From Azospirillum brasilense (GTDB lineage: Bacteria; Pseudomonadota; Alphaproteobacteria; Azospirillales; Azospirillaceae): 64,000 bases of DNA. The stretch spans positions 496,001 through 560,000 of the forward strand of contig NZ_VITI01000001.1 in NCBI RefSeq assembly GCF_007827795.1, read 5' to 3'. A program made the position numbers and the translations under genes. Position 1 is the first letter of the stretch. Every line of letters starts with the position of its first letter. Shown piece after piece: positions 47,706 through 55,309 of this stretch. The notes beneath the pieces are model-generated. The model had not been told where the DNA came from and did not search any database. It saw nothing but the letters and a program-made list of their open reading frames with translations.

Positions 47706-48494
47706 ATGAGCAAGCTGTCCATCCGCAACGTCGAGAAGACCTTCCCCGGCCGCAACAGCACGGCGCCGACCCGCGCGCTGGTGCCGACGAGCCTGGAGGT
47801 TGCCGACAACGACTTCATCACCATCCTGGGGCCGTCGGGCTGCGGCAAGTCCACGCTGCTGCGCATCGTCGCCGGGCTGGAGACGCCGAGCGCCGGCGAG
47901 GTGCTGCTGGAGGACAAGGCGGTGTCCGGCCCCGGCCCGGACCGTGGCATGGTCTTCCAGTCCTACACGCTGTTCCCCTGGCTGACCGTGCGCGACAACG
48001 TCTGCTTCGGCCTGCGCGAGCGCGGCCTGCCGCGGGCGGAGCAGTTGGCGATCGCCGACCGCTTTTTGGCCCAGGTCGGGCTGAAGGGTTTCGAGAACCA
48101 TCACCCGGCCCAACTGTCCGGCGGCATGCAGCAGCGCACGGCGCTGGCCCGCGCGCTGGCCAACGACCCGAAGATGCTGCTGCTCGACGAGCCCTTCGGC
48201 GCGCTGGACCACCAGACGCGCGAGCTGATGCAGGAGCTGCTGCTGGGCATCTGGGAGGCTGACCGCAAGACGGTGATGTTCGTCACCCACGACATCGACG
48301 AGGCCATCTTCATGGCCAGCCGCGTGGTGGTGATGTCGGCCCGCCCCGGCCGCATCAAGTGCGACATCCCCATCGAGCTGCCGCACCCCCGCTCCTACAA
48401 GGTCAAGACCACCCCGGAATTCGCCGCCTACAAGGAGCGGCTGACCGAGGAGATCCGTGTCGAGACCATCAAGGCCGTGACGATGGAGCGCTGA
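47706..48494 (+). CDS. ABC transporter ATP-binding protein
   Basis: A 262-residue ATPase with all motifs: Walker A GPSGCGKSTLL, Q-loop VFQSYTLFPWLTV, signature LSGGMQQRTALARALANDPK, Walker B LLLDEPFGALD and the H-loop VTHDIDEAIF. The sequence type is SsuB/TauB-like, in line with its neighbours. It is the last gene of the operon, and a terminator follows 30 bases on. Confidence 0.95.
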   Translation: MSKLSIRNVEKTFPGRNSTAPTRALVPTSLEVADNDFITILGPSGCGKSTLLRIVAGLETPSAGEVLLEDKAVSGPGPDRGMVFQSYTLFPWLTVRDNVCFGLRERGLPRAEQLAIADRFLAQVGLKGFENHHPAQLSGGMQQRTALARALANDPKMLLLDEPFGALDHQTRELMQELLLGIWEADRKTVMFVTHDIDEAIFMASRVVVMSARPGRIKCDIPIELPHPRSYKVKTTPEFAAYKERLTEEIRVETIKAVTMER

Positions 48495-48523
48495 CGCGGC
48501 TCCCTTCCGGACCGGAACATGCA

Positions 48524-48556
48524 AAAGAGCGGCGTTTGCGGGCGCCGCTCTTTTTG
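48524..48556 (+). terminator. terminator of the ABC transporter operon
   Basis: AAAAGAGCGGCG (48524-48535), 8-base loop, CGCCGCTCTTTTT (48544-48556) followed by GTTTTTC. It is a classic rho-independent structure. Confidence 0.88.
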
Positions 48557-48586
48557 TTTTTCACCGCTTTTCCTTTTACCGCCGGA

Positions 48587-48988
48587 TCAGGACTGGCGGC
48601 CGGTGTTCATGACCAGATCGGACAGGGCGACGCCGGCGCGCTCCGCGTCCGACGCGAGGGAGCGCGGACAGCTCCAATGCATCCGTCCCTCGATTTCGAG
48701 CATCCGGCCCTGGCGCTTCACCACCCACACGCCGGTGGTCGCCATGTGGATGACGCGGGCCAGCGGCTCCCCGCCGGAGACTGGGCGGGGCTGGGACGTG
48801 GATTGGAAAACCGCCGGAACCGCCGTCGGCACCGCCGGATGAATCGCCGCATCCGAACGTTCAAAGGCCGGCGCGCAAGGATGGCCGCTGACCGGCTGCA
48901 ACGGGTGCCGTTCGCGGCGGTCTCTCGGGCGGCTCGCAGGGAGGACGGCAAGGGCCTGCAGCCTGGAAAGATGCAGCATGGGGGGCAT
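48587..48988 (-). CDS. hypothetical protein (doubtful)
   Basis: A 133-residue frame convergent with the ABC operon. The second half (MATTGVWVVKRQGRMLEIEG then RMHWSCPRSLASDAERAGVA) looks protein-like, whereas the first 80 residues are Arg/Pro/Ser-rich and may not be coding. If real, a shorter version could begin at 48745. No family recognised. Confidence 0.35.
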   Translation of the reverse strand: MPPMLHLSRLQALAVLPASRPRDRRERHPLQPVSGHPCAPAFERSDAAIHPAVPTAVPAVFQSTSQPRPVSGGEPLARVIHMATTGVWVVKRQGRMLEIEGRMHWSCPRSLASDAERAGVALSDLVMNTGRQS

Positions 48989-49396
48989 CCTGGGACGTTT
49001 CCGATGAGCCTGCGCCTACCATGTGACGCAGATCGTTAGAAGACTGAACTTTCCATGCAACTTTGGTGATGTAAAGAGGAAACGCGCCCAAATCAGTGCA
49101 ACGTGTCGACGCGGCATGATGGTAAACAAGCAATAACCAGAAAATTATTGCAGTTTTTCATTGGAGCCTGCATGCCGTTTCCATTGGCTTTGCTGAACGA
49201 CCCCGCACACCCATCTTAGGGAGAGGGAGAGAAGGCGAAATCACCCTCTTAGGGATGGTTTTGATGCCTTTCGTCCCGGAATAGTCACACGCAGACGTGT
49301 GTTCATTCCGTAAGCATGCGTCACAAGCGCAGGCTTGGCCGCCGGCCTTCCCGGCTGGTGCCACCCAAGAATGCAGGGAAGAAAACGGGTAGGATC
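48989..49396. promoter_or_regulatory. AT-rich intergenic region with nested palindrome upstream of a lipoprotein gene
   Basis: 408 bases with lower GC than the surroundings. Positions 49277-49310 form a nested inverted repeat: CGGAAT ... ATTCCG outside and CACACG-CAGA-CGTGTG inside. It lies 87 bases before the ATG of the glycine-zipper lipoprotein. It may be an operator or an RNA hairpin. A weak direct repeat, CATCTTAGGGA / CTCTTAGGGA, lies at about 49210-49258. Confidence 0.5.
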
Positions 49397-49624
49397 ATGG
49401 TGAAGAAACTGGCAGTGATCGTGGTTGGCGGCCTTGTTCTGACGGGCTGCTCGAACCTCAGCCACCGGGAACAGCGCACGCTCTCCGGCGGTGCCATCGG
49501 CGCCGCGGGCGGTGCCGCAGTCGGCGCTCTGACGGGGGGCAGCGCCGTGATGGGCGGCGTGATCGGCGGTGCGGCCGGCGCCGCGGTGGGGGCCCTAACC
49601 TCCAACAACGGAAAGCACCGGTAA
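49397..49624 (+). CDS. small glycine-zipper lipoprotein
   Basis: A 75-residue protein. Its N-terminus has a lipoprotein signal (VIVVGGLVLTGCSN, lipobox Cys18), and the rest is a glycine-zipper repeat (GGAIGAAGGAAVGALTGGSA; GGVIGGAAGAAVGALTS) ending NNGKHR. The pattern is that of osmotically or stress-induced outer-membrane lipoproteins with 2TM glycine zippers. The ATG at 49397 follows GGTAGGATC. Confidence 0.8.
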   Translation: MVKKLAVIVVGGLVLTGCSNLSHREQRTLSGGAIGAAGGAAVGALTGGSAVMGGVIGGAAGAAVGALTSNNGKHR

Positions 49625-49738
49625 ACACAGGCTTCAGAACGGGGATCAGGCCGCCGGACCAATGTCCGCGGCCACCCCGACCCTCCGCGCGCCTTGAACG
49701 TCAAGGCCTCAGCAGACTTCTGATTTTCAAGGAGATGT

Positions 49739-49812
49739 TGGAGCGGGTGAAGGGAATCGAACCCTCGTCGTAAGCTTGGGAAGCTTCTGCTCTACCATTG
49801 AGCTACACCCGC
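49739..49812 (-). tRNA. tRNA-Gly (anticodon CCC)
   Basis: A 74-nt tRNA with encoded CCA. The acceptor GCGGGTG pairs with CACCCGC, the D-arm is TAGCTCAATGGTAGAGCA, the anticodon loop is TTCCCAA and the T-arm GAGGGTTCGATTCCCTT. Anticodon CCC reads GGG glycine codons, a common codon class in this GC-rich genome. Confidence 0.95.
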
Positions 49813-49847
49813 GCGCCGCATGTTTATAGGCGACGCTTTCGCCGCTT

Positions 49848-50507
49848 TCAAGCGGTTCGAGCATGCCACAGGCGGGAATCGGAAAGTTCCCGCGGGGAAG
49901 CGGCAAAAACCGACACCAAGGGCGAGATCAGTTGCGGAAACAAGGCGGTGCCGCCGGCCACCGGCCGCGCATCCTCATTCGCAGGCACCCCATAGCCCTC
50001 ATCCGCCACCGGGGCGGTCACCATGCCAGCGGCGCCGGCCAGGGCGCCGGAGACCAGCTCCAGCCCCAGGAAGCGGTCGAGATCCACCGGACCCGGCAGG
50101 GCCATGTCCAGCGTCAGGTCCCGCGTGAAGCCGAACCGCGCGTAATAGGGCGCATCACCGACCAGGATCACCGCCCGGTGGCCCAGCGCCGCCGCCTTGT
50201 TCAGGCTCATCCGGATCAGCTTGCTGCCCAGCCCGCCGCCCTGCAGCCGGTCCGACACGGCGATCGGGCCAAGCAGGAGCGCCGGCACCGTGCCGCCGAT
50301 GGTCACCGGCCAGTAGCGGATCGTGCCCTCCAGGATCTCGTTGCCCAATTCGTCGTGCTCGATGGCGACGAAGCCGAGTTCCGGGATCGGGGCGACGCCC
50401 TCGCGCAGCTTGTAGGCGGTCTTCTTGAAACGATCCGGGCCGAAGGACCGGTCGAGCAGGGCTTCGATCGCCGCGTCGTGCCGCGGCTCTTCCAGGGAGA
50501 TCATCAT
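49848..50507 (-). CDS. GNAT family N-acetyltransferase, YhbS-like
   Basis: A 219-residue acetyltransferase of the YhbS type. It starts [20 protein letters not shown]; the acetyl-CoA site is [20 protein letters not shown], followed by [15 protein letters not shown], the family's usual tyrosine-rich motif. Residues beyond ~165 are an extension. The substrate is unknown. An Arg-rich 36-codon frame upstream (50688 down to 50578) is mentioned in the findings. Confidence 0.88.
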   Translation of the reverse strand: MMISLEEPRHDAAIEALLDRSFGPDRFKKTAYKLREGVAPIPELGFVAIEHDELGNEILEGTIRYWPVTIGGTVPALLLGPIAVSDRLQGGGLGSKLIRMSLNKAAALGHRAVILVGDAPYYARFGFTRDLTLDMALPGPVDLDRFLGLELVSGALAGAAGMVTAPVADEGYGVPANEDARPVAGGTALFPQLISPLVSVFAASPRELSDSRLWHARTA

Positions 50508-50923
50508 GTCAGGGGCTTCCCGGCAGAAGGACTGTGGTCGGAGGCGGACCGCGCCGCCGCGCCGGGGGAGCGCCGGATCAGTGCCGGCGGAGACCCGAAG
50601 CGTCCGCACGCGACCCAAGGACGGCCGCAACCGCGCGCAGCGCGGTGTGGCGTCGTCGTCGGATGCTGATGCTGTGCGGACGAGACATGGGCAAGGCTCT
50701 TCGGCCGTTGCAGGGACCTCGCATATATCATCGGCGGACAGGGGGTTCAAGCGATCGTGAATGGGCCGGAACCGCCCCCCTGCGCATGGCTTCCCGGTGT
50801 GTCCTGCATGCATCGCCGCGACACCCGTCCCACCGCTTCGGGGCACCCGGAGGGGGTGTCCCCCGCTCCGCCACTGGACAGGCGCTTTCCCCCGCCCCTA
50901 TTCTCTGGGCCGGGAGTGCCGCC
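50508..50923. other. intergenic region between divergent GNAT and apaG genes
   Basis: 416 bases. A short open frame on the minus strand (50688 down to 50578, 36 residues, [17 protein letters not shown]) has the look of a leader peptide. The rest shows no repeat or strong promoter; CATATATCATCGG at about 50722 is the only AT-rich word. Confidence 0.35.
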
Positions 50924-51316
50924 ATGTACACGAAAGTCACCCGCGCGATCCGCGTCACCGTCCAGCCGGTCTTTCTCGACGAGCAGTCCATGCCCGCCGA
51001 AAGCCGCTATGTCTGGGCCTATCACGTCCGGATCGAGAACCAAGGTCAGGAAACCGTCCGGCTGCGCACACGCTATTGGCACATCACCGACGCGCTGGGG
51101 CGCGTGCAGGAGGTCCGCGGGCCGGGCGTGGTCGGCGAACAGCCGGTGCTGGAGCCCGGCGGCAGCTTCGAATACACCAGCGGAACACCGCTTCCAACGC
51201 CGTCCGGCATCATGGTCGGCTCCTACCGGTTCGAAACGGGCGGCGGCGAGGCCTTCGACGTGGCGGTCCCCGCCTTCTCGCTGGACAGCCCGCACCAGCC
51301 CCGCCAGCTGAACTGA
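50924..51316 (+). CDS. apaG: Co2+/Mg2+ efflux protein ApaG
   Basis: A 130-residue ApaG/DUF525 protein of fibronectin-III-like fold. Clear motifs are [40 protein letters not shown] and [20 protein letters not shown]. ApaG has been linked to cobalt/magnesium resistance and to dinucleotide metabolism; its molecular role is not settled. Stand-alone gene, with the folE gene about 300 bases downstream. Confidence 0.95.
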   Translation: MYTKVTRAIRVTVQPVFLDEQSMPAESRYVWAYHVRIENQGQETVRLRTRYWHITDALGRVQEVRGPGVVGEQPVLEPGGSFEYTSGTPLPTPSGIMVGSYRFETGGGEAFDVAVPAFSLDSPHQPRQLN

Positions 51317-51616
51317 CGCCGGTCGCGCAGCGGTCGCCGGTGAACGTCTGCCCGCCCCGTGCAACCAACCCGCCGCTGCGCGGGCTGAAAGACGGAGCCC
51401 GGCGCCTTGATTGTGAGGCGTCCGAACCCACTTGCGCCATATCCCGCCCTGCTGCCTGCCACCTTCGCGAAGACCCCGGTGATCCGGGCGCGCTGCGGGT
51501 CGTATTCATACCTGACAGGCCAGCTCCGGCATTGCATGTCGCGGCGACGGGCCGCATGTGACAGGAACCTGTTTGACCGCGACCTGTCTGACCAGGAAAT
51601 CGAAAGGCTTCGCCCC

Positions 51617-52282
51617 GTGACGGCTTCCAAGACTCCGCACGCCGACAACATCCTCCGTGGCCCCGGCCACCCCGTCGGCACCAGCCACAGCGAGACCGCG
51701 CGCCCCACCCGTGCCGAGGCCGAGGATGCCGTCCGCACGCTGATCCGCTGGGCCGGGGACGATCCGGCGCGCGAGGGCCTGGTCGGCACGCCGGACCGGG
51801 TGGTCCGCTCCTACGAGGAGTTCTTCGCCGGTTACGCCATCGACCCCGAGGACATTCTCGCGCGCACGTTCGAGGAGACCGACGGCTACGACGAAATGGT
51901 CGTGCTGCGCGACATCCGGCTGGAATCCTACTGCGAGCACCACATGGTGCCGATCATCGGCAAGGCGCACGTCGCCTACCTGCCCCGCCAACGGGTCGTC
52001 GGCATCTCCAAGCTGGCGCGGCTCGTCGAGGCCTACGCCAAGCGCCTGCAAATCCAGGAGAAGATGACGGCGCAGATCGCCAACACCATCGATCAGGTGC
52101 TCCAGCCCGAAGGCGTCGCCGTGGTGATCGAGGCGCAGCACCAGTGCATGACCACCCGCGGCGTGCACAAGACCGGCGTGACCATGGTAACCAGCCGGAT
52201 GCTGGGCGCCTTCCGCAGCGACCCGTCCACCCGGCGCGAGTTCCTGTCGATGATCGGCAACCCAGGCTCCCGCGCGGAGTGA
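51617..52282 (+). CDS. folE: GTP cyclohydrolase I, canonical copy
   Basis: A 221-residue enzyme that opens GTP to 7,8-dihydroneopterin triphosphate, the first step of folate synthesis. Zinc ligands are in [10 protein letters not shown] (Cys106, His108/109) and HQCMTTRG (Cys177). The GTG at 51617 has a GAAAGG ribosome site at the right distance and gives the family length of about 222. The ATG at 51536 in the same frame has a poor site. A second, divergent copy lies at 54548-55237. Confidence 0.93.
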   Translation: MTASKTPHADNILRGPGHPVGTSHSETARPTRAEAEDAVRTLIRWAGDDPAREGLVGTPDRVVRSYEEFFAGYAIDPEDILARTFEETDGYDEMVVLRDIRLESYCEHHMVPIIGKAHVAYLPRQRVVGISKLARLVEAYAKRLQIQEKMTAQIANTIDQVLQPEGVAVVIEAQHQCMTTRGVHKTGVTMVTSRMLGAFRSDPSTRREFLSMIGNPGSRAE

Positions 52283-52294
52283 GCCAAGTCCGCC

Positions 52295-52882
52295 TTAATC
52301 CGCGCGGATGCCGTGCTGGCGCAGCAGGCTGTAGAGAGTCGGGCGGCTGACCCCGAGCAGGCGAGCCGTCGCCGACAGGTTGCCACCGGAGCGGGCCAGC
52401 GTGTCGAGCAGGGCGCGCCGCTCCGTCTCGTCGCGCAGGACGCGCAGCGTCGGCGGGGCGTCCCCAGTGGCCAGCCGGCGCCCTTCCAGCTCCAGGTCGG
52501 CGCGCTGGAAGGCGCGTTGCACCACCCCGGCCAGTTCCTGCGCGTCGATCGGCTTGCTGCACACCTCATGGGCGCCGCGGGCCACCGCGCGCACCGCCAG
52601 CACCCGCTGGTCACGCGGGGCGAGCGCGATGACCTTGATCGACGGCGCCTCGCCCAGGATCAGCGACAGGGCGTCCAGGCCGTGGCCGCTCCCATTCGGC
52701 GGCTCGGTCAGTTGCGCCAGATCGACCGACAGGGCCACCACCGGGGGCCGGTGCGCCCGCACCGCCTCCAGCGCGTCCGTCACGCCGCCCGCGGCGACGA
52801 TCCGGCACACCGGCAGGGCGTCCTGGACCCGGCCTTCCAGGGTGGGATCGTCATCGACGACAAGCAGCGTGCGTGGGACCAT
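52295..52882 (-). CDS. response regulator with receiver and Fis-type DNA-binding domains
   Basis: A 195-residue protein. A receiver-like domain (LLVVDDDPTLEGRVQDAL, then VVALSVDLAQL) is followed by a Fis/HTH_8 domain (LARSGGNLSATARLLGVSRP, TLYSLLRQHGIRAD). The acidic pocket DDD is present, but the segment that should hold the acceptor Asp is shifted by about two residues and is interrupted by an insertion (LTEPPNGSGHG), so phosphorylation is uncertain. No sigma-54 AAA domain is present. It is convergent with folE and has no partner kinase gene beside it. Confidence 0.8.
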   Translation of the reverse strand: MVPRTLLVVDDDPTLEGRVQDALPVCRIVAAGGVTDALEAVRAHRPPVVALSVDLAQLTEPPNGSGHGLDALSLILGEAPSIKVIALAPRDQRVLAVRAVARGAHEVCSKPIDAQELAGVVQRAFQRADLELEGRRLATGDAPPTLRVLRDETERRALLDTLARSGGNLSATARLLGVSRPTLYSLLRQHGIRAD

Positions 52883-53119
52883 GATTCTCCAACTCTCCGA
52901 CCGGGAAGCGGGCCGGCGGTCAGAATCGCGGCAGGCGGCCCGTCTGTCCAAGGTGCGTTGGCATGAACACGGACGCAATTTGGGAAAAATTGCATCGTCG
53001 AAAGGGGTGCACCGCGGCGGTGCGTCCTCCCCTCCGTCCCCCTCTCCCCCTCGCCGGGGCGATCTGCTAAGCTCCCGGCGTGAAAGGGCGAATCCGCGCC
53101 CCGGGGGAGCAAGGCCGAG

Positions 53120-53602
53120 ATGGCGGCGAAGGTCACACCGGCGGTGAACGCCGCGAAGGCGGCGGGGATTGCCCACCGCCTGATGGAGTATGAGTACGAC
53201 CCCTCGGCGGACGCCATCGGCCTGCACGCGGCGGCGGCCATGGGCCTGGACCCGGCGGTAGTCTACAAGACGCTGATCGTCCAGCTGGAACCGAAGGCGC
53301 TGGCCTGCGTCGTCATCCCCGTCGCGGCGAAGCTGGACCTGAAGGCGCTCGCCGCCGCCGCCGGGGCCAAGAAGGCCGATCTCGCCGACCCCACCCTGGC
53401 CGAGCGGACCACCGGCTACATGGTCGGCGGCATCAGCCCGCTGGGCCAGCGCAAGGCCTTGCCCACATTCATCGATTCCAGCGCCGACACCCTGCCGGAG
53501 ATGGTCGTCAACGGCGGGCGCCGTGGTCTGCAAATCGCCCTGGCCCCGGCGGATCTGGCCCGCGCGACGAAGGCGGTGGTGCGGCGGATCGTCGTGCAGT
53601 AG
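53120..53602 (+). CDS. ybaK: Cys-tRNA(Pro)/Cys-tRNA deacylase YbaK/EbsC
   Basis: A 160-residue YbaK-fold protein that hydrolyses Cys-tRNA(Pro) to prevent mistranslation. GLDPAVVYKTLIVQLEPKAL contains the conserved Lys of the active site, and ERTTGYMVGGISPLGQRKAL is the family's C-terminal signature. Usual length ~155-160. Stand-alone; convergent with the EamA-type transporter gene. Confidence 0.93.
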   Translation: MAAKVTPAVNAAKAAGIAHRLMEYEYDPSADAIGLHAAAAMGLDPAVVYKTLIVQLEPKALACVVIPVAAKLDLKALAAAAGAKKADLADPTLAERTTGYMVGGISPLGQRKALPTFIDSSADTLPEMVVNGGRRGLQIALAPADLARATKAVVRRIVVQ

Positions 53603-53652
53603 GCGAAACGGGCTGAAGCCGTCACGCCGCCCGCCAAGCCGTCGCCCCCCGG

Positions 53653-54567
53653 TCAACCGGCCGGCCGCCGCGCGCCCGCCCACAGGGTGCCCAGCCCGGC
53701 GGCGGCGATCAGCACCCCGCCCAGCAGCACCGCGGGCGCCGGGCGTTCGCCCCACCACAGGAAGCCGATGGCCGCCGAGGCCGCGATCCCCAGATAATCG
53801 ATGGGCGCCAGCACCGCCGCGGGCGCCCGGCGGAAGGCGGCGGCGTTCAGCAGAATGGCCGCCCCCGCGGCGAGGCCCAGCAGCAGGAAGGCCGGCAGGT
53901 CGGCCGCATCAGGCATCCGGAAGCCGGTCATCAGGGCCGCCGGGGCGGTCAGCAGGCACCCCGCCACCACGAAGACCAGCCCGGTGGCCGCCGGCCCGTC
54001 GGCTTGGGCCGTCCGCCGGGTCGCCAGGATACAGACCGCGTTCAGAAAGGCCATGGCGAGCATGGCGAGGCTCCACGGCTCCAGCCGTGTCGGCGGGGCG
54101 ATCAGGAACACCCCGGCCAGCCCCAGCGCCACGCAGACGGCGGAGGCCGCCCCCGCCCGCTCGCCGATGGCCGGACCGGACAGCAGCACCACGAACAGCG
54201 GGGCCGCGTAGGACAGGGCGACCAGATCGGCGAAGGGCAGATGCTGGGTCGCCGCGTAGAAGATCAGCGCGGCCCCGACGCCGCTCAGCGCCCGCACCGC
54301 GTGGCCGCCGGGCCGGGTGACCGACAGGGCGCGCCGCCCGGCCATCGCGACGGCCGCCGGAGCGACCACCGGCAGCGACAGCAGGAAGCGCAGGAACAGC
54401 ACCTCCGCCGCGCCGTAGCGGGCGCCCAGGTCGCGGGCCAGCGCCCCGGCGGTCAGCACCAGGGCGAGCGACGCCGCCATCAGCAGCGCCGCCCCCGCGA
54501 TGCCGGAGCGCCGCGCAGCGTTCTCCGGGGCAGGCAGAACGGTCCGCTCAGCGGGCGGAACGCTCAA
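53653..54567 (-). CDS. EamA/DMT family transporter
   Basis: A 304-residue protein with ten membrane segments in two EamA repeats. Loops include ARDLGARYGAAEVLFLRFLL and FADLVALSYAAPLFVVLLSG. Its start overlaps the end of the GTP cyclohydrolase copy by 20 bases, so it is translated from the pterin-linked operon. DMT transporters export metabolites; a pterin or a related compound would make sense here, but this is only an inference from position. Confidence 0.88.
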   Translation of the reverse strand: MSVPPAERTVLPAPENAARRSGIAGAALLMAASLALVLTAGALARDLGARYGAAEVLFLRFLLSLPVVAPAAVAMAGRRALSVTRPGGHAVRALSGVGAALIFYAATQHLPFADLVALSYAAPLFVVLLSGPAIGERAGAASAVCVALGLAGVFLIAPPTRLEPWSLAMLAMAFLNAVCILATRRTAQADGPAATGLVFVVAGCLLTAPAALMTGFRMPDAADLPAFLLLGLAAGAAILLNAAAFRRAPAAVLAPIDYLGIAASAAIGFLWWGERPAPAVLLGGVLIAAAGLGTLWAGARRPAG

Positions 54568-55237
54568 GCGCCGTGCACTCGCTCAGGAACTCCTCGCGCA
54601 GATCGCGCGACTCCAGCATCTCGCCGTGGAAGGAGCTGTTGACCATGCGGCTGTCGTGGCCGGCGCGCACGCCGCGGTGGGTCTTGCACATGTGCACGGC
54701 GCTGATCCGCACGGCCAGCCCGCGGGGCCGGGTGGCCTCGACGATGAAGTTGCCGATCTGCTTGACCAACTCCTCCTGGATCTGGAAGCCGGCGGCGAAA
54801 TGGTCGACGATCCGGTCGTACTTGGACAGGCCGAGGATGTTGCCGCCCTTGGCCGGCAGGATGCCGATGAAGGCGGTGCCGTAGATCGGCATCAGATGGT
54901 GCGCGCAGGTGGAGCGCACGGCGATCGGGCCGGTGACGATCAGATGATCGAACTCCTCGGCGTTGCGGAACTCGGTCAGTTCGGGCGGCGCCGTGAAGCG
55001 GCCCTTGAGAAGCTCGCGCACCAGCATCTTGGCGACGCGGCGCGGCGTGTCGCGGGTGTTGTGGTCGTTGCGGTGGTCGATCCGCAGCACGTCGAGCAGT
55101 TCTTCGACCTTCCGCGCCGCGGCGTCGATCATGGCCGCCTCGCCCGCGGCGTCCAGCGGCGTGTCGAGCGCCTCGTTCGACCGGCGCGCCTCCATCGCCT
55201 CCTGCACGAGGGCGAGAACATTTGCCTGCACCGTCAT
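54548..55237 (-). CDS. divergent second GTP cyclohydrolase I
   Basis: A 229-residue type I GTP cyclohydrolase paralogue. Zinc ligands remain (Cys111, His113/114 in STCAHHLMPI; Cys184 in HMCKTHRG), so it is probably active. But the residue next to the first zinc Cys is Ala (CAHH) where the canonical copy has Glu (CEHH), and the substrate loops differ (ILPAKGGNILGLSKYDRIVD). The N-terminal ~45 residues are a helical extension. It follows the histidine kinase gene by 72 bases and overlaps the transporter gene. It likely feeds a dedicated pterin pathway rather than folate. Confidence 0.88.
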   Translation of the reverse strand: MTVQANVLALVQEAMEARRSNEALDTPLDAAGEAAMIDAAARKVEELLDVLRIDHRNDHNTRDTPRRVAKMLVRELLKGRFTAPPELTEFRNAEEFDHLIVTGPIAVRSTCAHHLMPIYGTAFIGILPAKGGNILGLSKYDRIVDHFAAGFQIQEELVKQIGNFIVEATRPRGLAVRISAVHMCKTHRGVRAGHDSRMVNSSFHGEMLESRDLREEFLSECTALERSAR

Positions 55238-55309
55238 AAAACCCGATCCCTTCTTTGCTTTGCTTATTCCCGGCAAGGCCGACGCCGCTCGATCTCAAAT
55301 CTGGCTTGC

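Noticed and set aside
49739..49812. tRNA-Gly as an integration site
   Set aside because: No integrase, no duplicated tRNA 3' end and no phage-like genes nearby.
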